In this document: positions 26,687-35,446 of the stretch, in pieces
How the letters are laid out: each line of letters starts with the position of its first letter
How positions within the stretch are numbered: the first letter of the stretch is position 1
Assembly: GCA_964017965.1 (NCBI GenBank)
Contig: CAXHNV010000003.1
Coordinates: forward strand, 124,001-188,000
DNA length: 64,000 bases
From: UBA2883 sp964017965
Lineage (GTDB): Bacteria; Cyanobacteriota; Vampirovibrionia; Gastranaerophilales; Gastranaerophilaceae
Direction: 5' to 3'
Made by a program: the position numbers and the translations under genes
Notes under the pieces: model-generated
Database searches by the model: none
What the model saw: the letters and a program-made list of their open reading frames with translations, nothing else
What the model was told of the DNA's origin: nothing

Positions 26687-26955
26687 GTGTGTAATCTCCT
26701 ATAATTCCTAATAATAACTTAATTTTGTGTATAAATATTCTTTATACGGGGGTAAGAAGTTAATATCTAACTCAACATCTCGAATCAGTCTTTCATTAAA
26801 TATTCAACTCTTTAATTCCCGTACTTATACAAAGTTTTTTTTCTTTTTAAAATTGACTTTTTTATTACAATTTGTGTAATATTTCGTAATATTTAGATTT
26901 AAAACTCACTGTTTATAAGGTTTTTTGGTATACTAAAATAAATCGGAGAAAGAAG

Positions 26956-27801
26956 ATGAGCACAATAAATGTAACAAAAATGCAAGGATGCGGTAATGAT
27001 TTTGTAATCATTGACTATAAAGAATATGAAAAAACAGGGTTAGAAATGTCAGAGCTGGCGAAGAAAGTTTGTGACAGACATTTTGGACTCGGTGCTGACG
27101 GGATGATTATACCTGATTTGAATACGAATGAGACTGATATTGGCTGGTATTTCTATAATTCTGACGGTACAACAGCGCAAATGTGCGGTAACGGTATGCG
27201 TTGTTTTGCAAAGTATGTTTATGACAAAAAGTTTATTGATAAAAAAGTGTTTTCTGTAAAAACAGGTGCCGGGGTTATTAAACCTGAGATATTAGATGAC
27301 GGGAATGTCAAGGTTAATATGTCAGCTCCTATTCTGGAGCCAGAAAAAATACCGTTCAATTCAGAAAATAACCTTAACCAAAAAGTTAAGGTTTTGGATA
27401 GAGAATTTATTATTAACGCTGTATCTATGGGGAATCCGCATTGTGTTATCTTTACTGATGAAGATGTTTATGAAATGGCTAAAACTTATGGACCTGAGCT
27501 TGAAAAACACGAGTTATTTCCAGAGAAAACAAATGTTGAATTCGTAAAAATCAAAAACAGAAATGAAGTAGATTTTTGTGTTTATGAACGTGGCTGCGGT
27601 ATAACTTTAGCCTGCGGAACAGGTGCTTGTGCGAGTGTGGTTGCAGGTGTTTTAAATAACTTAACAGACTGTAAAGTTAAGGTTAATTTGTTAGGTGGTG
27701 CTGTAACTGTTGACTGGAGCGAACATGCGCAAAATGCAGGTGAAAATATTTATCTTATAGGTCCTGCTGAATATAGTTATTTTGCTGAGTACCTGTTGTA
27801 A
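26956..27801 (+). CDS. dapF: Diaminopimelate epimerase
   Basis: DapF converts LL- to meso-diaminopimelate for lysine and peptidoglycan. The 281-residue enzyme has the two catalytic cysteines in TAQMCGNGMRCFAKYV and CGITLACGTGACASVV, with KMQGCGNDFVIID at the N-terminus and MGNPHCVIFTD in the second half. The two pseudo-symmetric halves are complete. The 269-base region before it contains a GGTATACT motif just before GGAGAAAG, a possible -10 and ribosome site. Other dap genes are not visible here. Confidence 0.96.
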   Translation: MSTINVTKMQGCGNDFVIIDYKEYEKTGLEMSELAKKVCDRHFGLGADGMIIPDLNTNETDIGWYFYNSDGTTAQMCGNGMRCFAKYVYDKKFIDKKVFSVKTGAGVIKPEILDDGNVKVNMSAPILEPEKIPFNSENNLNQKVKVLDREFIINAVSMGNPHCVIFTDEDVYEMAKTYGPELEKHELFPEKTNVEFVKIKNRNEVDFCVYERGCGITLACGTGACASVVAGVLNNLTDCKVKVNLLGGAVTVDWSEHAQNAGENIYLIGPAEYSYFAEYLL

Positions 27802-27845
27802 TTTGTATTTTTATGGTAAGATTTTTCTAAAAGGAGAAATATATA

Positions 27846-28145
27846 ATGAAACAATATGAATTATTAGTGGTATTTAAACCAAACGCTGATTCAGAAGAAG
27901 TTGATAAATTGATTGAAAAAGTTTCTGCTGATGTTGAAACTTTAGGCGGCAAAACTGATTCTGTTGAAAAAATCGGTCGTAAAAAATTGGCTTATGAAAT
28001 CCAAAACTTTAGAGACGGTTTCTTCTCTAATATGATGGTTTCTTTACCGGCAGAAAAAGTTGCTGAATTCAGACGTCAATTACGTCTTAATGACAGTGTT
28101 TTAAGAACAATGTTATTAGAAAAATCAGTTAAAGCAGGAGTATAG
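27846..28145 (+). CDS. rpsF: 30S ribosomal protein S6
   Basis: S6 is part of the 30S platform and pairs with S18. The 99-residue protein shows the family layout: YELLVVFKPNADSEEVDKLIEKV, the central GRKKLAYEIQNFRDGFF, and the end strand with LRLNDSVLRTMLLEK. AAGGAGA precedes the ATG. It is followed two bases after its stop by ssb, and rpsR lies beyond, which is the conserved S6-SSB-S18 operon. S18 with S6 may bind the leader as in other bacteria, but I see no obvious conserved structure in this leader. Confidence 0.97.
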   Translation: MKQYELLVVFKPNADSEEVDKLIEKVSADVETLGGKTDSVEKIGRKKLAYEIQNFRDGFFSNMMVSLPAEKVAEFRRQLRLNDSVLRTMLLEKSVKAGV

Positions 28146-28146
28146 A

Positions 28147-28527
28147 ATGTCATTAGCTAAGGCTGTTGTTACAGGGACTGTTTTTAGAACCCCTGAAAAG
28201 AGATTTACTCAAAATAATATAGCCATCTACGGTTTGACTTTAAACATAGGTGAACAGGAAGAAACGCTTATTAGAGTTATCTCAAAACGCAAAGCCTTAG
28301 AAGGTATTCTGGATACTGTAAGACAGGGCGACAGAATACTTGTTGACGGACGTTTGCAGGTTGCAACATCTAAATATACAGACGGTACTGACAAGAAGTA
28401 CTTTGAAATAGATGCTTCAAATATAGAAGTTATGCAAACAGGCGGCAATATACCTGCTCCAACCGGAATTCAAGAATCGGTCGTTGAACCCGACGTGGTT
28501 GATGACGATGACGAAATTCCGTTTTAG
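28147..28527 (+). CDS. ssb: Single-stranded DNA-binding protein
   Basis: SSB coats single-stranded DNA during replication and repair. The 126-residue protein has an OB fold (VTGTVFRTPEKRFTQNNIAIYGLTLNI, then ILVDGRLQVATSKYTDGTDKKYFEI) and an acidic disordered end with DDDDEIPF, the C-terminal peptide that recruits partners. It has fewer residues in the linker than E. coli SSB. It starts two bases after rpsF stops. Confidence 0.92.
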   Translation: MSLAKAVVTGTVFRTPEKRFTQNNIAIYGLTLNIGEQEETLIRVISKRKALEGILDTVRQGDRILVDGRLQVATSKYTDGTDKKYFEIDASNIEVMQTGGNIPAPTGIQESVVEPDVVDDDDEIPF

Positions 28528-28571
28528 AAAATGTAAGTAGTAATTATTAGGCTAGAAAGGCAAATATTAAA

Positions 28572-28802
28572 ATGGCAAAACAAGATCAAGACAGAAGAAA
28601 AAGAAAAACTTGTAGTTTTTGCGCAGACCATGTTGACGGTATTGATTACAAAGACGCTTCTAAATTGAAAAGATATTTAACAGAAGCTGGCAAAATCATT
28701 CCTAGACGTGTTACTGGTACATGTGCAATGCACCAAAGAATGATTGCAAAAGCTATTAAGAGAGCTAGAGAAGCAGCAATTATCAATTATACATTTGACT
28801 AA
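28572..28802 (+). CDS. rpsR: 30S ribosomal protein S18
   Basis: The 76-residue protein carries CSFCADHVDGIDYKD and TGTCAMHQRMIAKAIKRAR. The four metal ligands (Cys, Cys, Cys, His) are present, so this is the zinc-type S18. It completes the rpsF-ssb-rpsR order. AGAAAGG is upstream and a hairpin terminator follows 31 bases after the stop. Confidence 0.97.
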   Translation: MAKQDQDRRKRKTCSFCADHVDGIDYKDASKLKRYLTEAGKIIPRRVTGTCAMHQRMIAKAIKRAREAAIINYTFD

Positions 28803-28833
28803 TGTGCAGACTTCTTAGCGTATAGTAAGATTG

Positions 28834-28858
28834 AAGGCGGGTAAAACCGCCTTTGTTT
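28834..28858 (+). terminator. Terminator of the rpsF-ssb-rpsR operon
   Basis: AAGGCGG (28834-28840) and CCGCCTT (28847-28853) with a six-base loop, then TGTTTTG. It separates the operon from the small gene that follows. Confidence 0.75.
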
Positions 28859-28890
28859 TGAGCGTTTTCACTATATTAAGGGAGATAAAA

Positions 28891-29079
28891 ATGGAAAACC
28901 AAATCACAATCAGATCAGATAGAGACACTGAATACACATTCACTTATAAAGGTGAAGAAGTGACTCTAAAAGCAGGTGGAATCTTGAGTATAGCAGACGG
29001 ATTGGAACACGTTGTTCTTCCAACCTGTGCTATGAAGATTATCAACAATCTGATTATTATTAAACAAGATGTAAAGTAG
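28891..29079 (+). CDS. Small hypothetical protein
   Basis: 62 residues from the ATG at 28891, which follows AAGGGAGA; an upstream in-frame extension would run through the rpsR terminator and is rejected. The sequence looks like a compact beta-rich fold: ITIRSDRDTEYTFTYKGEEV, then LKAGGILSIADGLEHVVLP, ending with a short helix. Cys appears once. Not recognised. It sits between the ribosomal operon and gltX, with a terminator 5 bases after its stop shared with the convergent gltX. Confidence 0.6.
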   Translation: MENQITIRSDRDTEYTFTYKGEEVTLKAGGILSIADGLEHVVLPTCAMKIINNLIIIKQDVK

Positions 29080-29084
29080 TTAAT

Positions 29085-29117
29085 AAAAAAGGGTGACTTT
29101 TAAGTCACCCTTTTTTT
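29085..29117. terminator. Bidirectional terminator before gltX end
   Basis: AAAAAAGGGTGACT and AGTCACCCTTTTTT face each other around TTTA. A-run and T-run on both sides make it active for the small gene (plus) and for gltX (minus), which ends at 29121. Confidence 0.9.
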
Positions 29118-29120
29118 TCG

Positions 29121-30581
29121 TTATTTTATAGCTGCTTTTGCTCTTGTGATTGTTCTGTCTTTACCAAGAACCTCAAGCATACCGACCATATCAGCACCGC
29201 GTGTTCTACCTGAAACAGCCGCTCTTATAGCCCACATAGTCATCTTTGGCTTAACCCCTTTTTCCTTCCACTGTCCGCGGAATTCTTCAAGTTTGTGGTG
29301 AAGTGTTTCTTCATCCCATTGCCAGTTTTGCGCTTGTTCTACAAAGTCTTTTAATACAGACTGAGATGTTTCTGTTGAAATTACTTCTTCCACACCTTCA
29401 TCGTATTTTACAGTATCACCAAAGAAATATGAAACTGCATCAGTAATATCTGATAACAATGTCAATGGTTCACGTGTTATTTCAATCATTTTTGTGAACT
29501 GTTCATCTGTTAATTCTGTTAAATCGTAATCTGTCAGATACGGCTTAAGCATTTCTTTCAATTCTTCCATAGGAAGCTGCTTGATATAATGGCTGTTCAT
29601 CCATTTTAACTTATCGTATTCAAAGATAGAGTTAGAAGATGAAATTTCACCGATTCTGAAATCTTCAGCAATCTTTTCAACAGGTTTAATCTCTTCACCG
29701 TCGGAAGGAGCCCAGCCTAACAATGCTACAAAGTTGATAAGAGCGTCTGTTAAGTAACCTTGTTTAACAAAATCGCTTACAGCAGTTGCGCCGTGACGTT
29801 TTGATAATTTACTTCTGTCAGGTGCAAGAATCATACCTAAGTGCCCGAATTTTGGAACCTCAGCGCCTAATGCTTCATATATAAGGATTTGCTTATATGT
29901 ATTTGAAATATGGTCTTCACCTCTAATTACGTGAGAAATTTTCATCAACATATCATCGATTACAACAGCGTAATTGTATGTAGGTGCTCCGTTTGATTTT
30001 TGGATAACGAAGTCGCCCAGTAAATCTGTATCCATGTGAAGCTTACCTTTTACAAGGTCTTCAAATTCAAGGATTGAGCTGTCGTGAAACGCTTTTTGAG
30101 TTTTAGCGATATTGAATCTGATAGCCGGTTTTCTGCCTTGTGCTCTTAATTCAGCTTTTTGTTCTTCTGTAAGGTTTTCACATTTTCTTGAATAAACATA
30201 AGGTTTTTTATTAGCTGTAGCTTCTGCTTTCTCTTGTTCAAGTTCTTCAGGAGTACAGAAACATTCGTAAGCGTAGCCTTTGTCTAAAAGTTCTTGAATG
30301 TATTTTGGATAAATATCGAATCTTTCAGATTGGGTATAAGGGCCGTATTGTCCGCCAACATCAGGACCTTCATCCCAGTTAAGACCCAACGCTTTTAAAC
30401 TGTCGAAGATATTATCAATATATTCTTGAGATGTTCTGTCTGCATCTGTATCTTCGATTCTTAATATAAATTTTCCGTTATTCTTTTTTGCAAATAAATA
30501 ATTAAATAATGCTGTTCTTGCAGTCCCTACGTGAAGGTTACCACTTGGTGAGGGTGCAATTCTTACTCTTACTTCTTCCAT
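29121..30581 (-). CDS. gltX: Glutamate--tRNA ligase
   Basis: GltX charges tRNA(Glu) and, in lineages with GatCAB, misacylates tRNA(Gln). The 486-residue class I enzyme has the HIGH-equivalent segment APSPSGNLHVGTARTALF, with the Glu-binding segment RIEDTDADRT close by, and the KMSKS-equivalent DRSKLSKRHGATAV. The anticodon-binding C-terminal domain has EYDKLKWMNSHYIKQLP and ends with RGADMVGMLEVLGKDR. It fits with gatB at the start of the window. The start at 30581 is an ATG preceded by AAGAAAGAAGGC. Confidence 0.97.
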   Translation of the reverse strand: MEEVRVRIAPSPSGNLHVGTARTALFNYLFAKKNNGKFILRIEDTDADRTSQEYIDNIFDSLKALGLNWDEGPDVGGQYGPYTQSERFDIYPKYIQELLDKGYAYECFCTPEELEQEKAEATANKKPYVYSRKCENLTEEQKAELRAQGRKPAIRFNIAKTQKAFHDSSILEFEDLVKGKLHMDTDLLGDFVIQKSNGAPTYNYAVVIDDMLMKISHVIRGEDHISNTYKQILIYEALGAEVPKFGHLGMILAPDRSKLSKRHGATAVSDFVKQGYLTDALINFVALLGWAPSDGEEIKPVEKIAEDFRIGEISSSNSIFEYDKLKWMNSHYIKQLPMEELKEMLKPYLTDYDLTELTDEQFTKMIEITREPLTLLSDITDAVSYFFGDTVKYDEGVEEVISTETSQSVLKDFVEQAQNWQWDEETLHHKLEEFRGQWKEKGVKPKMTMWAIRAAVSGRTRGADMVGMLEVLGKDRTITRAKAAIK

Positions 30582-30666
30582 TTTTGCCTTCTTTCTTGTA
30601 TTCTTTATAAACTTATTTTATCACAAATGAAAAGGGTTGAATAAAAAATATTCAACCCGTAATCAG

Positions 30667-31383
30667 TTAATTTATAAAAAATGGTGAAAAAGTTTTGTAG
30701 TATAAGAAGAAAGCAGCGATAACCATAATTGCACCGATTAGTTTTAAGAACACATCAGAGTATTCCGCAACTTTGTCGACCTGTTTAATAACATTGGTAA
30801 ACATGCCGGCAATTACAAGGATAACGCCTTCACCGAGAGCAAACATAAACAACATTAAAATGGATAAGAGTATATTGTTTGTAATAGCTGCAAAACTCAT
30901 TATACCTGCTAAGATAGGCGTTGAACAAGGTGTTCCGCCAATAGCGAATATTGCACCGAGCAACATCGGGTACAAGTATCTTGAGTTTGTTGAATTGGAC
31001 GGAATTTTAGAGATTAATGTCGGTATGTTTAAGTCCAGATAACCGAGTAAATGAAGACCCATTGCAAGCAATAATGAAGCAACGAACACTACAAAATATC
31101 CGCCTGCTATTGAGATAAACACTTTACCTGTTACGGCACAAACTATACCGATAATACTAAATACAATAGCTGAACCAAAAACAAATGATACTAGTTGTAA
31201 AAGAGTGTTTTTGTTATCGTTCTCATTGAATCCGCCAATATAACCTATTACGATTGGCAACATTGCTAAAGAGCAAGGTGATATAGATGCTATCAAACCG
31301 CCTAAGAAAGACAGACCCAATAACATAAATCTGAATGTCCCGTTTGAGACCTGTTCTGTAAAATATCCTGTTATATCTATCAT
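30667..31383 (-). CDS. CcdA/DsbD-type thiol-electron transporter
   Basis: A 238-residue membrane protein of the CcdA (DsbD beta domain) family with six transmembrane helices. The paired reactive cysteines are in SISPCSLAMLPIVIGYIGG and GGTPCSTPILAGIM, as in CcdA. It moves electrons from cytoplasmic thioredoxin to an extracytoplasmic thioredoxin-like protein. The gene directly upstream encodes just such a protein, overlapping by one base, so the two are a redox pair. No cytochrome c maturation gene is nearby, so the target (cytochrome c, cell envelope disulfides or other) is open. Confidence 0.88.
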   Translation of the reverse strand: MIDITGYFTEQVSNGTFRFMLLGLSFLGGLIASISPCSLAMLPIVIGYIGGFNENDNKNTLLQLVSFVFGSAIVFSIIGIVCAVTGKVFISIAGGYFVVFVASLLLAMGLHLLGYLDLNIPTLISKIPSNSTNSRYLYPMLLGAIFAIGGTPCSTPILAGIMSFAAITNNILLSILMLFMFALGEGVILVIAGMFTNVIKQVDKVAEYSDVFLKLIGAIMVIAAFFLYYKTFSPFFIN

Positions 31384-31769
31384 TATTTCAACTCTTTCAA
31401 ATAATTTTCAAATGTAGTACTGTTTACATAACCTTCAATACGTTTTACAACCTGCTGGTTTTTGTTTAATAAAACGATTGTTGGTACTAAAGTTACCTGA
31501 TATTTTGAAACCATATCATTGTTGTAATCGTTTTGAACCTGTACCGGAATAGAAATTAAGTCAATGCTTCCTTTATATTTCGGATAAACTTCTTTAACGA
31601 CTACATCCATTCTTTGACATTCACCGCAAAGGTTAGATGTGAATTTTATTATTTTAGGTCTTACCGTGTTTGAAACAGTTGCGTTTGAGTCGCTTTTGTT
31701 TGATACGTAAAAATATGTTATTAACGGTAAAACAAAAATAAGTAATAATACGATAGTATTTTTGTTCAT
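31383..31769 (-). CDS. Membrane-anchored thioredoxin-fold protein
   Basis: 128 residues from the ATG at 31769, which follows GGAGGAG, beginning MNKNTIVLLLIFVLPLITYF: an uncleaved signal anchor or signal peptide. The thioredoxin domain has the CxxC motif in SNLCGECQRMDVV and the cis-Pro region VTLVPTIVLLNK, with a short C-terminal helix. It is likely extracytoplasmic and reduced by the CcdA-like protein encoded next (overlap of one base). A role in cytochrome maturation or in disulfide repair is possible. Confidence 0.85.
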   Translation of the reverse strand: MNKNTIVLLLIFVLPLITYFYVSNKSDSNATVSNTVRPKIIKFTSNLCGECQRMDVVVKEVYPKYKGSIDLISIPVQVQNDYNNDMVSKYQVTLVPTIVLLNKNQQVVKRIEGYVNSTTFENYLKELK

Positions 31770-31875
31770 AACTCCTCCTTTTTCATACATTATTTGTGAA
31801 AAACTGTTGGGGATAATTGTTAAGTTGGTTGTTTTTAGGATAATTTTATTTGTATATAAATAGTAATTTGTATGT

Positions 31876-31881
31876 TATAAT
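31876..31881 (+). promoter_or_regulatory. Extended -10 promoter of the 31911-33010 unit
   Basis: TGT followed by TATAAT at 31876-31881, in the string TATGTTATAAT, 29 bases before the ATG at 31911. AGAGGAT is the likely ribosome site. The same TATGnTATAAT form recurs elsewhere in the window. Confidence 0.55.
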
Positions 31882-31910
31882 CTAATCAGGATGAAATTAA
31901 GAGGATAAGT

Positions 31911-32585
31911 ATGAGAGTTTTAATAACTTTTTTAACTATAATTACAATGACTGTGAATATGACATTTGCAGCATATAGAGCGGATGTAAAAACAGTAAGA
32001 ATCCCAACCGGAACAAAACTGTCATTACAGTTATTGCAGACGGTTGATACAATGGCTAGCCATGACGGTGCTTCGTTTAATTTGATGTTATTAAATGAAC
32101 AAAAAGTAGATGATATTACAGTGCTTCCAACGGGTTCTGTTATAAGAGGCTATGTTAAACAGATAAAACCTTCCAAACGTTTATCACGCGGCGCTGTTTT
32201 ATATCTCGATTTTGACCATGTTGTTACACCTACCGGCAGACAGTTACCTATTTGTTTAGGCGTATATGGTTTAAGAAATATAACTTACGACGGAGGAATC
32301 TATAGAACCCTCGGTTACGGTCAGGCTATAAAAGATAACTGGACGAAAACCTGTGATATAACAACGGTTTCAACTAACTTTGGCAGAAGAGCAAAAAATG
32401 TGTTGCCGGGTTCACAATATATAACAACCCCTATCTGCGCTCTGGGCGGTGCTCTGGGTGGCGGATTGTATTTCTTAGGCGATAGTTTTGCTGATTTGTT
32501 TAAGAAAGGTGATGAAGTTACGTTGTTAAAAGGTTCTGTGCTTGATGTTTTATTAACCCAACCTATTGATGTGCCGGTTAACTAG
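31911..32585 (+). CDS. Exported protein of unknown function
   Basis: A 224-residue protein with a signal peptide (MRVLITFLTIITMTVNMTFA; likely cleavage after residue 20 or so). The mature part has a beta-rich domain with VRIPTGTKLSLQLLQTV and VLPTGSVIRGYVKQIKP, and the fold resembles barrels seen in VirB10/TrbI-like and other envelope proteins (Gly-Thr pair, Gly-Ser pair, then a long strand). A Gly-rich stretch CALGGALGGGLYFLGD follows and the end again has strand-like segments. I cannot name the family. It has a gene of the YhcH family nine bases downstream, likely in the same transcript. Confidence 0.7.
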   Translation: MRVLITFLTIITMTVNMTFAAYRADVKTVRIPTGTKLSLQLLQTVDTMASHDGASFNLMLLNEQKVDDITVLPTGSVIRGYVKQIKPSKRLSRGAVLYLDFDHVVTPTGRQLPICLGVYGLRNITYDGGIYRTLGYGQAIKDNWTKTCDITTVSTNFGRRAKNVLPGSQYITTPICALGGALGGGLYFLGDSFADLFKKGDEVTLLKGSVLDVLLTQPIDVPVN

Positions 32586-32593
32586 GAGAAAAT

Positions 32594-33010
32594 ATGTATA
32601 AAGATAAGTTGAATGAAAGAGTTATCGAAGGTCTTGTTTATCTTAAGTCTGTTGATTTTTCAAAAATAGAAGACGGCAGGCATGAAATAAATGAAAACAT
32701 GTACGTTAATGTTCAAACTTATCAAACGAAAGCCGATGCTTTGTTTGAAGCACACAGAGATTATATCGATATCCAATATGTTATTGAAGGTGAAGAAAAG
32801 ATAGGTGTTACAGGCTATTCGAACTGTTCGGAAGCTGTAGCTTATGATAAAGAAAAAGATATCGAGTTTTTAAATGGCGAAGGAGAGTATTATCCTTTGA
32901 GAGCCGGTGAATATATGGTTTTATACCCCCAAGACGCTCATAAACCGTCTATATCTATTGATAATCAATCAACTGTCAGAAAAGCTGTTGTAAAAGTTTT
33001 GACTAATTAA
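32594..33010 (+). CDS. YhcH/YjgK/YiaL family protein
   Basis: A 138-residue DUF386 protein, a cupin-like fold. Family signatures are the metal-binding YVNVQTYQTKADALFEAHRDYIDIQYVIEGEE region with His and Asp/Glu, and PLRAGEYMVLYPQDAHKPSI with the second His. Members of the family are linked to sialic acid or beta-galactoside use (anomerase-like); no sugar genes are nearby, so the substrate here is unknown. GGAGAA precedes the ATG. Confidence 0.88.
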   Translation: MYKDKLNERVIEGLVYLKSVDFSKIEDGRHEINENMYVNVQTYQTKADALFEAHRDYIDIQYVIEGEEKIGVTGYSNCSEAVAYDKEKDIEFLNGEGEYYPLRAGEYMVLYPQDAHKPSISIDNQSTVRKAVVKVLTN

Positions 33011-33126
33011 AAAATATCATTAAATACATTACAGAATCATAGAATCATATAAACAGATGATTTATGTGATTGAAATTAAAGTTATGCTGTTTAGTGTCGT
33101 ATTCTCATTGGGAAGGACGGTTTGTA

Positions 33127-34953
33127 GTGTATAATGCGATGAATATATCACCAAGACCATATATGCCAAATGGTCAAGGATATAAACAAGAAGAAGAGTC
33201 TAAAGAAAAGACTCAAGATTCGTTGCAGGAAAATCCACAAAGAAACAGACAGAATGCTGCTCAGCAAGAGCCAAGAACAGTGGCTCGCGGCAGAGCTCCT
33301 CAGCGTGAAAACTCAGAACCTCCTGTTGCAGGCGGAAAAAGAAAACCTGTTACAATGGGTGCAGGTCCTAGAGAGTTACCGCCAAAACCTGTTAGAAACA
33401 ACCAGACTGTACCACAGGCTCAACCAAGAATGCCGCAACAAATGGGTATGCAAGGTGCTCCAATGACAAATATGTCAACTCCTATGACAGCACATACACC
33501 TGTTCAGCAGTACCAACCTATTCCTCAACAAAGACCTGTTCAACCGCAAGTTCAACAACCTGTTCCGCAAGCTCCACAGCAACCACAAGGTGCTCAGGGC
33601 GCGCAGCAAGCGCAGATTAATAATATGGCGCGCAATAATAAAGTTAATATTGCTCAGGTTATCAAAGATTTTAGAGGTACGATTGCAGCTATTGGTACCC
33701 CAAACTGTCTTGTTGACGAGATTGAAGACTATTTAACCAAAGTTATAGAACACACTCAAGGCGACGCACCTTCTATTAATTTTGTTCAAACTAACCTTTT
33801 GAATGCAGCAGTTATCTTAGACAAATATATTTCTGATACCTTAGAAAAAGAATCACGTGTTGTTCAAAACTGGTTAGATGCGCTGTTCTTACAAAGAATC
33901 AATTATAGCTATAATGACGGTGAGATAAACGAAGATTTTCTTGTTAAGTTCCCGAAAGATGAACCTACTCCGCAAGAACAAACTCAAGCTGCAGAAGCAG
34001 TAGTTGAAGAAGAGCCAAAACCTGTACAACACGAAATCCCTGATTATGAACCTGTTCCTGTTGCTCAAGAACCTGTAAGACATACAGTTCCAATTCAACG
34101 TGCTCAAAGACCTCAACCAAAACCACAAAAACCGGTCGTTGCTGCTCATCAACAAGAAGTTGTAAAAGCACCAAAACCTAAATTAACTATTATCCCTGAG
34201 GATACAGAGCTTAAATCATTATTTATTCAGGCTAAAAAACACGCTTATTCTAAAAATCCTGCTAAAGCTATGAATATTTTAGAAAAAGCTTTAACTCGAG
34301 CTATTTCTGTAAAAGATGAAGATGCCCAATCTAAAATCTGTTATGAAATGGGTAAGATTTATGATGATAACAATTATCTTGCTCAAGCTTTGAGTAACTA
34401 TAATCGTTCACTTCAAGTTACAACAGATACAAGTATGAAAACAAAGGCTCATTATTCTATGGCTAAGATTTATGATGATGTAAACCAGTTTGATTCTGCT
34501 ATCAATCATTATTTCAACTCTGTTTCATACGCCGGTAAGGAAGACAATTTGTCTTCTCAATCAAAATCATTGACTAATATTGCAAATATTTATACTGATA
34601 AGTATGACCCTGATGCCTTTATCTTCTATGATGAAGCAGAAGTTTTGGTTACCCAAACTGATGATTCAGAGATGAAAGGTTATGTATCAAGCAATACAGC
34701 AGGAGCATTTAATAAGTTTAATTTGCCTGAAAAAGCTTTGAAATGCTATGCAAGCGCAGTTAAGAATTATACTGATGCAAGACAAAACAACAGTGTTGCA
34801 GAGAACTATAAAGCAGCAGGAGAATTGATGTACGATTTAAAACACCCTGCAAAAGCTAAAACACTTCTAAACAAAGCATTAGCACACACCAATAAATATA
34901 GTGATGCTGAATTGATTAACGAAATCAAAGATTTGTTAGAAGAAATCGGATAA
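33127..34953 (+). CDS. TPR protein with long Pro/Gln-rich N-terminus
   Basis: About 608 residues. The best start is the GTG at 33127, nine bases after GGAAGGA; an ATG at 33139 is an alternative. The first 170 residues are low-complexity, rich in Pro, Gln, Asn and Arg (PQAPQQPQGAQGAQQAQ), and a second disordered stretch with EEEPKPVQHEIPD follows a short helical part. From about residue 355 to the end, tetratricopeptide repeats are visible: LFIQAKKHAYSKNPAKAMNI, MGKIYDDNNYLAQALSNYN, SMAKIYDDVNQFDSAINHYF, plus two more. It is a scaffold-type cytosolic protein of unknown role; I do not recognise the family. Confidence 0.75.
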   Translation: MYNAMNISPRPYMPNGQGYKQEEESKEKTQDSLQENPQRNRQNAAQQEPRTVARGRAPQRENSEPPVAGGKRKPVTMGAGPRELPPKPVRNNQTVPQAQPRMPQQMGMQGAPMTNMSTPMTAHTPVQQYQPIPQQRPVQPQVQQPVPQAPQQPQGAQGAQQAQINNMARNNKVNIAQVIKDFRGTIAAIGTPNCLVDEIEDYLTKVIEHTQGDAPSINFVQTNLLNAAVILDKYISDTLEKESRVVQNWLDALFLQRINYSYNDGEINEDFLVKFPKDEPTPQEQTQAAEAVVEEEPKPVQHEIPDYEPVPVAQEPVRHTVPIQRAQRPQPKPQKPVVAAHQQEVVKAPKPKLTIIPEDTELKSLFIQAKKHAYSKNPAKAMNILEKALTRAISVKDEDAQSKICYEMGKIYDDNNYLAQALSNYNRSLQVTTDTSMKTKAHYSMAKIYDDVNQFDSAINHYFNSVSYAGKEDNLSSQSKSLTNIANIYTDKYDPDAFIFYDEAEVLVTQTDDSEMKGYVSSNTAGAFNKFNLPEKALKCYASAVKNYTDARQNNSVAENYKAAGELMYDLKHPAKAKTLLNKALAHTNKYSDAELINEIKDLLEEIG

Positions 34954-35008
34954 AAACCCATAAATTCATACAAATACACATAAATCATTTAATACACACA
35001 AACAATAT

Positions 35009-35033
35009 GTCGGGGTAACCCGACTTTTCTTTT
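35009..35033 (+). terminator. Terminator of the TPR protein gene
   Basis: GTCGGG (35009-35014) and CCCGAC (35019-35024) with loop GTAA, followed by TTTTCTTTT. Confidence 0.75.
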
Positions 35034-35143
35034 ACAATTCGTAATAAATAAGCAATTATTTCAGATAAAAATACTTTATAAAAGTAAGGGATACTAAGTT
35101 TAGTATTTTTACGTATTAGTTAAGTTATTAAGGGAACAAAACT

Positions 35144-35389
35144 ATGGCTATTGGAGCAAAAGATAGGATTGACAAGTTACTTGTACAGAAATATGCAAAA
35201 GAAAAGGTAGATAATCACGATTTAGGAGTTGCCTCAATGGTATCCCCTGAAAAAATGATGGATGCAATGAACGATTATGCAGCAGTTCAGCGGAATATGC
35301 TAATGATGTCGAGCCGGTTATCTGAACTGTGTGCCGGAGTAAAATCCAAGTCCAGATACGGACAATTTGGGCGAGCCGGTGCAGCATAG
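35144..35389 (+). CDS. Small helical protein of unknown function
   Basis: 81 residues, not recognised: MAIGAKDRIDKLLVQKYA, then a helix-forming region with many Met residues (MVSPEKMMDAMNDYAAVQRNMLMMSS) and a basic Gly-rich end. There is no signal peptide. AAGGGAAC precedes the ATG. Its flanks are a 190-base gap on the left (containing the terminator at 35009 and AT-rich sequence) and a terminator directly after the stop, so it is transcribed alone. This argues it is a true gene although short. Confidence 0.6.
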   Translation: MAIGAKDRIDKLLVQKYAKEKVDNHDLGVASMVSPEKMMDAMNDYAAVQRNMLMMSSRLSELCAGVKSKSRYGQFGRAGAA

Positions 35390-35394
35390 AATAT

Positions 35395-35430
35395 AAAAAA
35401 AGACAGACTGTATAGTCTGTCTTTTTTTTG
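35395..35430. terminator. Bidirectional terminator between the 35144 gene and ftsZ
   Basis: AAAAAAAGACAGACT (35395-35409) faces AGTCTGTCTTTTTTT (35414-35428) around GTAT. It serves both convergent genes. Confidence 0.9.
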
Positions 35431-35446
35431 TTTATTTGCTTATAGC

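Noticed and set aside
26687..26955. Possible small RNA or riboswitch before dapF
   Set aside because: I find only AT-rich sequence, weak -10-like strings and a ribosome site; no convincing stems of the lysine riboswitch type.
33889..34174. Minus-strand frames opposite the TPR protein
   Set aside because: They consist of Leu/Val/Gln or Phe/Arg-rich low-complexity, the mirror of the Pro/Gln-rich repeat coding on the plus strand.
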